Shown piece by piece: positions 62,158 to 64,000 of a stretch of DNA of 64,000 bases. Positions within the stretch are counted from its first letter, which is position 1; every line of letters begins with the position of its first letter. This DNA comes from Xanthomonas sp. CFBP 8443 (GTDB lineage Bacteria > Pseudomonadota > Gammaproteobacteria > Xanthomonadales > Xanthomonadaceae): positions 806,001 to 870,000 of the forward strand of contig NZ_CP102592.1 of the NCBI RefSeq assembly GCF_025666195.1, given 5' to 3'. The position numbers were made by a program, and so were the translations under genes. The notes under the pieces are model-generated. The model was given only the letters and a program-made list of their open reading frames with translations. It made no database searches and had not been told where the DNA came from.

Positions 62158-63021
62158 ATGGCAGGCGGACGCGAAATCAAAACCAAGATCAAGAGCGTGC
62201 AGAACACCCGCAAGGTGACGCGCGCGCTCGAGATGGTCTCGGCCTCCAAGATCCGCAAGGCGCAGGATCGGATGAAGACCTCGCGCCCGTACGCGCAGGC
62301 GATGAAGCAGGTGATCGGCCATCTGGCGCAGGCCAGCACCGATTACACGCATCCGTTCCTGGTGCAGCGCGATGCGGTCAAGCGCGTCGGCTACATCGTG
62401 ATCTCCTCCGATCGCGGCCTGGCTGGCGGCCTCAACAACAACCTGTTCCGCAAGATGCTGGGCGAAGTGCGCCAGTGGCAGGACAAGGGCGCCGGCATCG
62501 ACGTGGTCACCATCGGCCAGAAGGCCTCGGTGTTCTTCCGCCGGCTCAAGGTCGACATGGTCGGCAGCGTCAGCCACCTCGGCGACGTGCCGCAGCTGGA
62601 GCAGCTGATCGGCGTGATCAAGGTGATGCTGGATGCGTTCACCGAGGGCAAGGTCGACCGCGTCTACCTGGTCTACAACCGCTTCGTGAACACGATGACG
62701 CAGAAGGCCAGCTTCGATCAGCTGCTACCGCTGCCGGCGGCGGAGAATCAGGTCGCGCACCACGACTGGGACTACCTGTACGAACCCGATGCCGCGACCG
62801 TGCTCGAGCACGTGATGACGCGCTACATCGAGTCGCTGGTGTACCAGGCGGTGCTGGAGAACGTGGCCTCCGAGCATGCCGCGCGCATGGTCGCGATGAA
62901 GGCCGCCAGCGACAACGCCAACAAGCTGATCAGCACCTTGCAGCTGATCTACAACAAGGCGCGGCAGGCGGCGATCACCCAGGAAATTTCCGAGATCGTG
63001 GGCGGCGCGGCCGCTGTGTGA
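62158..63021 (+). CDS. atpG: ATP synthase F1 subunit gamma
   Basis: A 287-residue central-stalk subunit. N-terminal helix [20 protein letters not shown] and C-terminal [20 protein letters not shown] form the coiled-coil rotor. The middle [19 protein letters not shown] is conserved. Its start is 12 bp after the heptad element. Confidence 0.96.
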   Translation: MAGGREIKTKIKSVQNTRKVTRALEMVSASKIRKAQDRMKTSRPYAQAMKQVIGHLAQASTDYTHPFLVQRDAVKRVGYIVISSDRGLAGGLNNNLFRKMLGEVRQWQDKGAGIDVVTIGQKASVFFRRLKVDMVGSVSHLGDVPQLEQLIGVIKVMLDAFTEGKVDRVYLVYNRFVNTMTQKASFDQLLPLPAAENQVAHHDWDYLYEPDAATVLEHVMTRYIESLVYQAVLENVASEHAARMVAMKAASDNANKLISTLQLIYNKARQAAITQEISEIVGGAAAV

Positions 63022-63114
63022 GGTTCGTCGGACTCGCCGTTGCGCACGGCGCTTCCGTTGTTGGAGCAACACGTTTCGCGCATCGGTCGCCACCTAAACT
63101 ACCAAGGAAATGGA

Positions 63115-63492
63115 ATGAACAAGGTTTTGCTCTCGCTCGCGCTGTGTGCAACCCTGGCTGCATGTAAGAAGGAAGAGGCCGCCCCCGCCGCTGACACCGC
63201 GACTCCGGCTCCGGCTGCCGAGACCGCCGCTCCGGCTACTCCGGCAACCGATGCCGCTGCTGCCGCCCCGGTCGCCGCCGGTCTTCCGAAAGAATGCGAA
63301 GACTATCTGGCCCGTGCGAAGGCGTGCTTCGCCAAGTCCGGCGGCAACGGCGCCGCTGCCGCGTTCCAGCAGGCGATCGACCAGTCCAAGGCACAGTGGG
63401 ACTCGATGGCCGACAAGAGCGGTCTGCCGGCGGCGTGCAAGCAGGCCAGCGACCAGTTCACGCAAACCGCTACGATGCTCAAGTGCGAGTGA
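63115..63492 (+). CDS. Small lipoprotein encoded between atpG and atpD
   Basis: A 125-residue protein: lipobox LCATLAAC at about residue 17, a basic KKEE, then ~30 residues of Ala/Pro/Thr linker and a small helical domain. That domain has four cysteines (KECEDYLARAKACFAKSGG, AACKQASDQ, MLKCE) that could form two disulfides in the periplasm. The linker-helical-hairpin layout resembles DUF5339-like proteins, but I am unsure. Its ribosome-binding site is AAGGAAA. It splits atpG from atpD in the operon. Confidence 0.78.
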   Translation: MNKVLLSLALCATLAACKKEEAAPAADTATPAPAAETAAPATPATDAAAAAPVAAGLPKECEDYLARAKACFAKSGGNGAAAAFQQAIDQSKAQWDSMADKSGLPAACKQASDQFTQTATMLKCE

Positions 63493-63605
63493 TGCGGTAA
63501 ATCGGATTCCCGGCCGGTAGCCTGGCCGGGAATCTCTCCCGGATGTTGCGGAAAGCCACCCGGTTTTCCAGAACACCCGAAAAACTTCGATAAGCGAGTA
63601 GTCAC

Positions 63606-64000
63606 ATGAACGCCATCAACACCCAGGGCAAGATCGTTCAGATCATCGGCGCGGTCGTCGACGTCGAATTCGCGCGCGCCGATGTGCCGAAGATCTACGA
63701 CGCGCTGAAGGTCGAAAACACCGCGATTACGCTGGAAGTGCAGCAGCAGCTGGGCGATGGCATCGTGCGCACCATCGCGCTCGGTTCCACCGACGGCCTC
63801 AAGCGCAACCTGGTGGCGACCAACACCGGCCGCGCGATCTCGGTGCCGGTCGGCCCGGGCACGCTGGGCCGGATCATGGACGTGCTGGGCCGCCCGATCG
63901 ACGAGGCCGGCGACGTGCAGGCCACCGACCATTGGGAAATCCACCGCGCCGCGCCGAGCTACGAAGACCAGTCCTCGGCCACCGAGCTGCTGGAAACCGG
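63606..64000 (+). CDS. atpD: ATP synthase F1 subunit beta, N-terminal part
   Basis: The first 131 codons of the catalytic beta subunit, cut by the right edge of the window. It begins [20 protein letters not shown] (beta-barrel domain), with [20 protein letters not shown] and [20 protein letters not shown]. The Walker A lies beyond the edge. It is 113 bp after the lipoprotein gene. Confidence 0.96.
   Translation, partial: MNAINTQGKIVQIIGAVVDVEFARADVPKIYDALKVENTAITLEVQQQLGDGIVRTIALGSTDGLKRNLVATNTGRAISVPVGPGTLGRIMDVLGRPIDEAGDVQATDHWEIHRAAPSYEDQSSATELLET

Overview
GC-rich DNA (roughly 70% G+C by eye) from a gammaproteobacterium of the Xanthomonadaceae, most likely a Xanthomonas. The reasons are family-level: DUF3247 and DUF3297 proteins, an E2 with two lipoyl domains followed by a lipoyl-bearing E3, a YajQ homologue, the atp operon, and intergenic REP palindromes built on GGAGCGGCTTCAGCCGC that are typical of that genus. 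Species cannot be decided from the sequence alone.

Layout. 1-6.1 kb: a compact minus-strand cluster that looks like an uncharacterised small-molecule pathway (KAS III ketosynthase, extended SDR, metallo-beta-lactamase-fold hydrolase, ATP-grasp ligase and a truncated unknown protein, with a GNAT acetyltransferase and a family 2 glycosyltransferase just upstream). 6.2-12.2 kb: redox enzymes (two aldo/keto reductases, a flavodoxin-fold protein, a DODA dioxygenase) and two LysR regulators. 12.3-15.5 kb: a radical-SAM protein with a helix-hairpin-helix tail, paired with a DUF4130/uracil-DNA-glycosylase fusion and separated from it by a hexanucleotide microsatellite. 15.6-24.7 kb: a fasciclin protein, a CPA1 antiporter, an ABC exporter pair, several DUF genes, a 221-bp tandem REP array, and a secreted repeat protein behind twin BlaI/MecI-like operators. 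24.8-35.3 kb: two copies of one IS110-family element flanking motA-motB, msrB, a lysozyme-inhibitor-like lipoprotein and the lrp/dadA/alr alanine-catabolism locus. 35.5-45.9 kb: a hybrid histidine kinase, a PQQ-type sugar dehydrogenase-like lipoprotein, rsmC-rsuA, DUF1415, yajQ and an EamA transporter. 46-48.7 kb: metNIQ methionine uptake. 49.4-57.2 kb: ompW, a second UDG-superfamily glycosylase, a TspO-like protein, pyruvate dehydrogenase aceF-lpdA and a beta-barrel protein. 57.6-64 kb: the atp operon atpI-B-E-F-H-A-G-(lipoprotein)-D, cut in atpD by the window edge.

The most informative observation is that the IS110 element is readable end to end. Its boundaries can be set to the base with a CT core dinucleotide. 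Both copies sit in the same place inside a REP palindrome. The noncoding leader folds on paper into two loops whose guide segments match the REP target and the element's own donor junction, which is the bridge-RNA arrangement of IS110 elements. One copy carries a one-base deletion in the transposase but keeps an apparently identical leader RNA.

Most of the rest is ordinary housekeeping sequence. The intergenic regions are unusually rich in small palindromic elements: REPs, heptad inverted repeats of GGGACTC/GGGATTG type (two of them inside the atp operon), and a duplicated CTCTCCC/GGGAGAG element.
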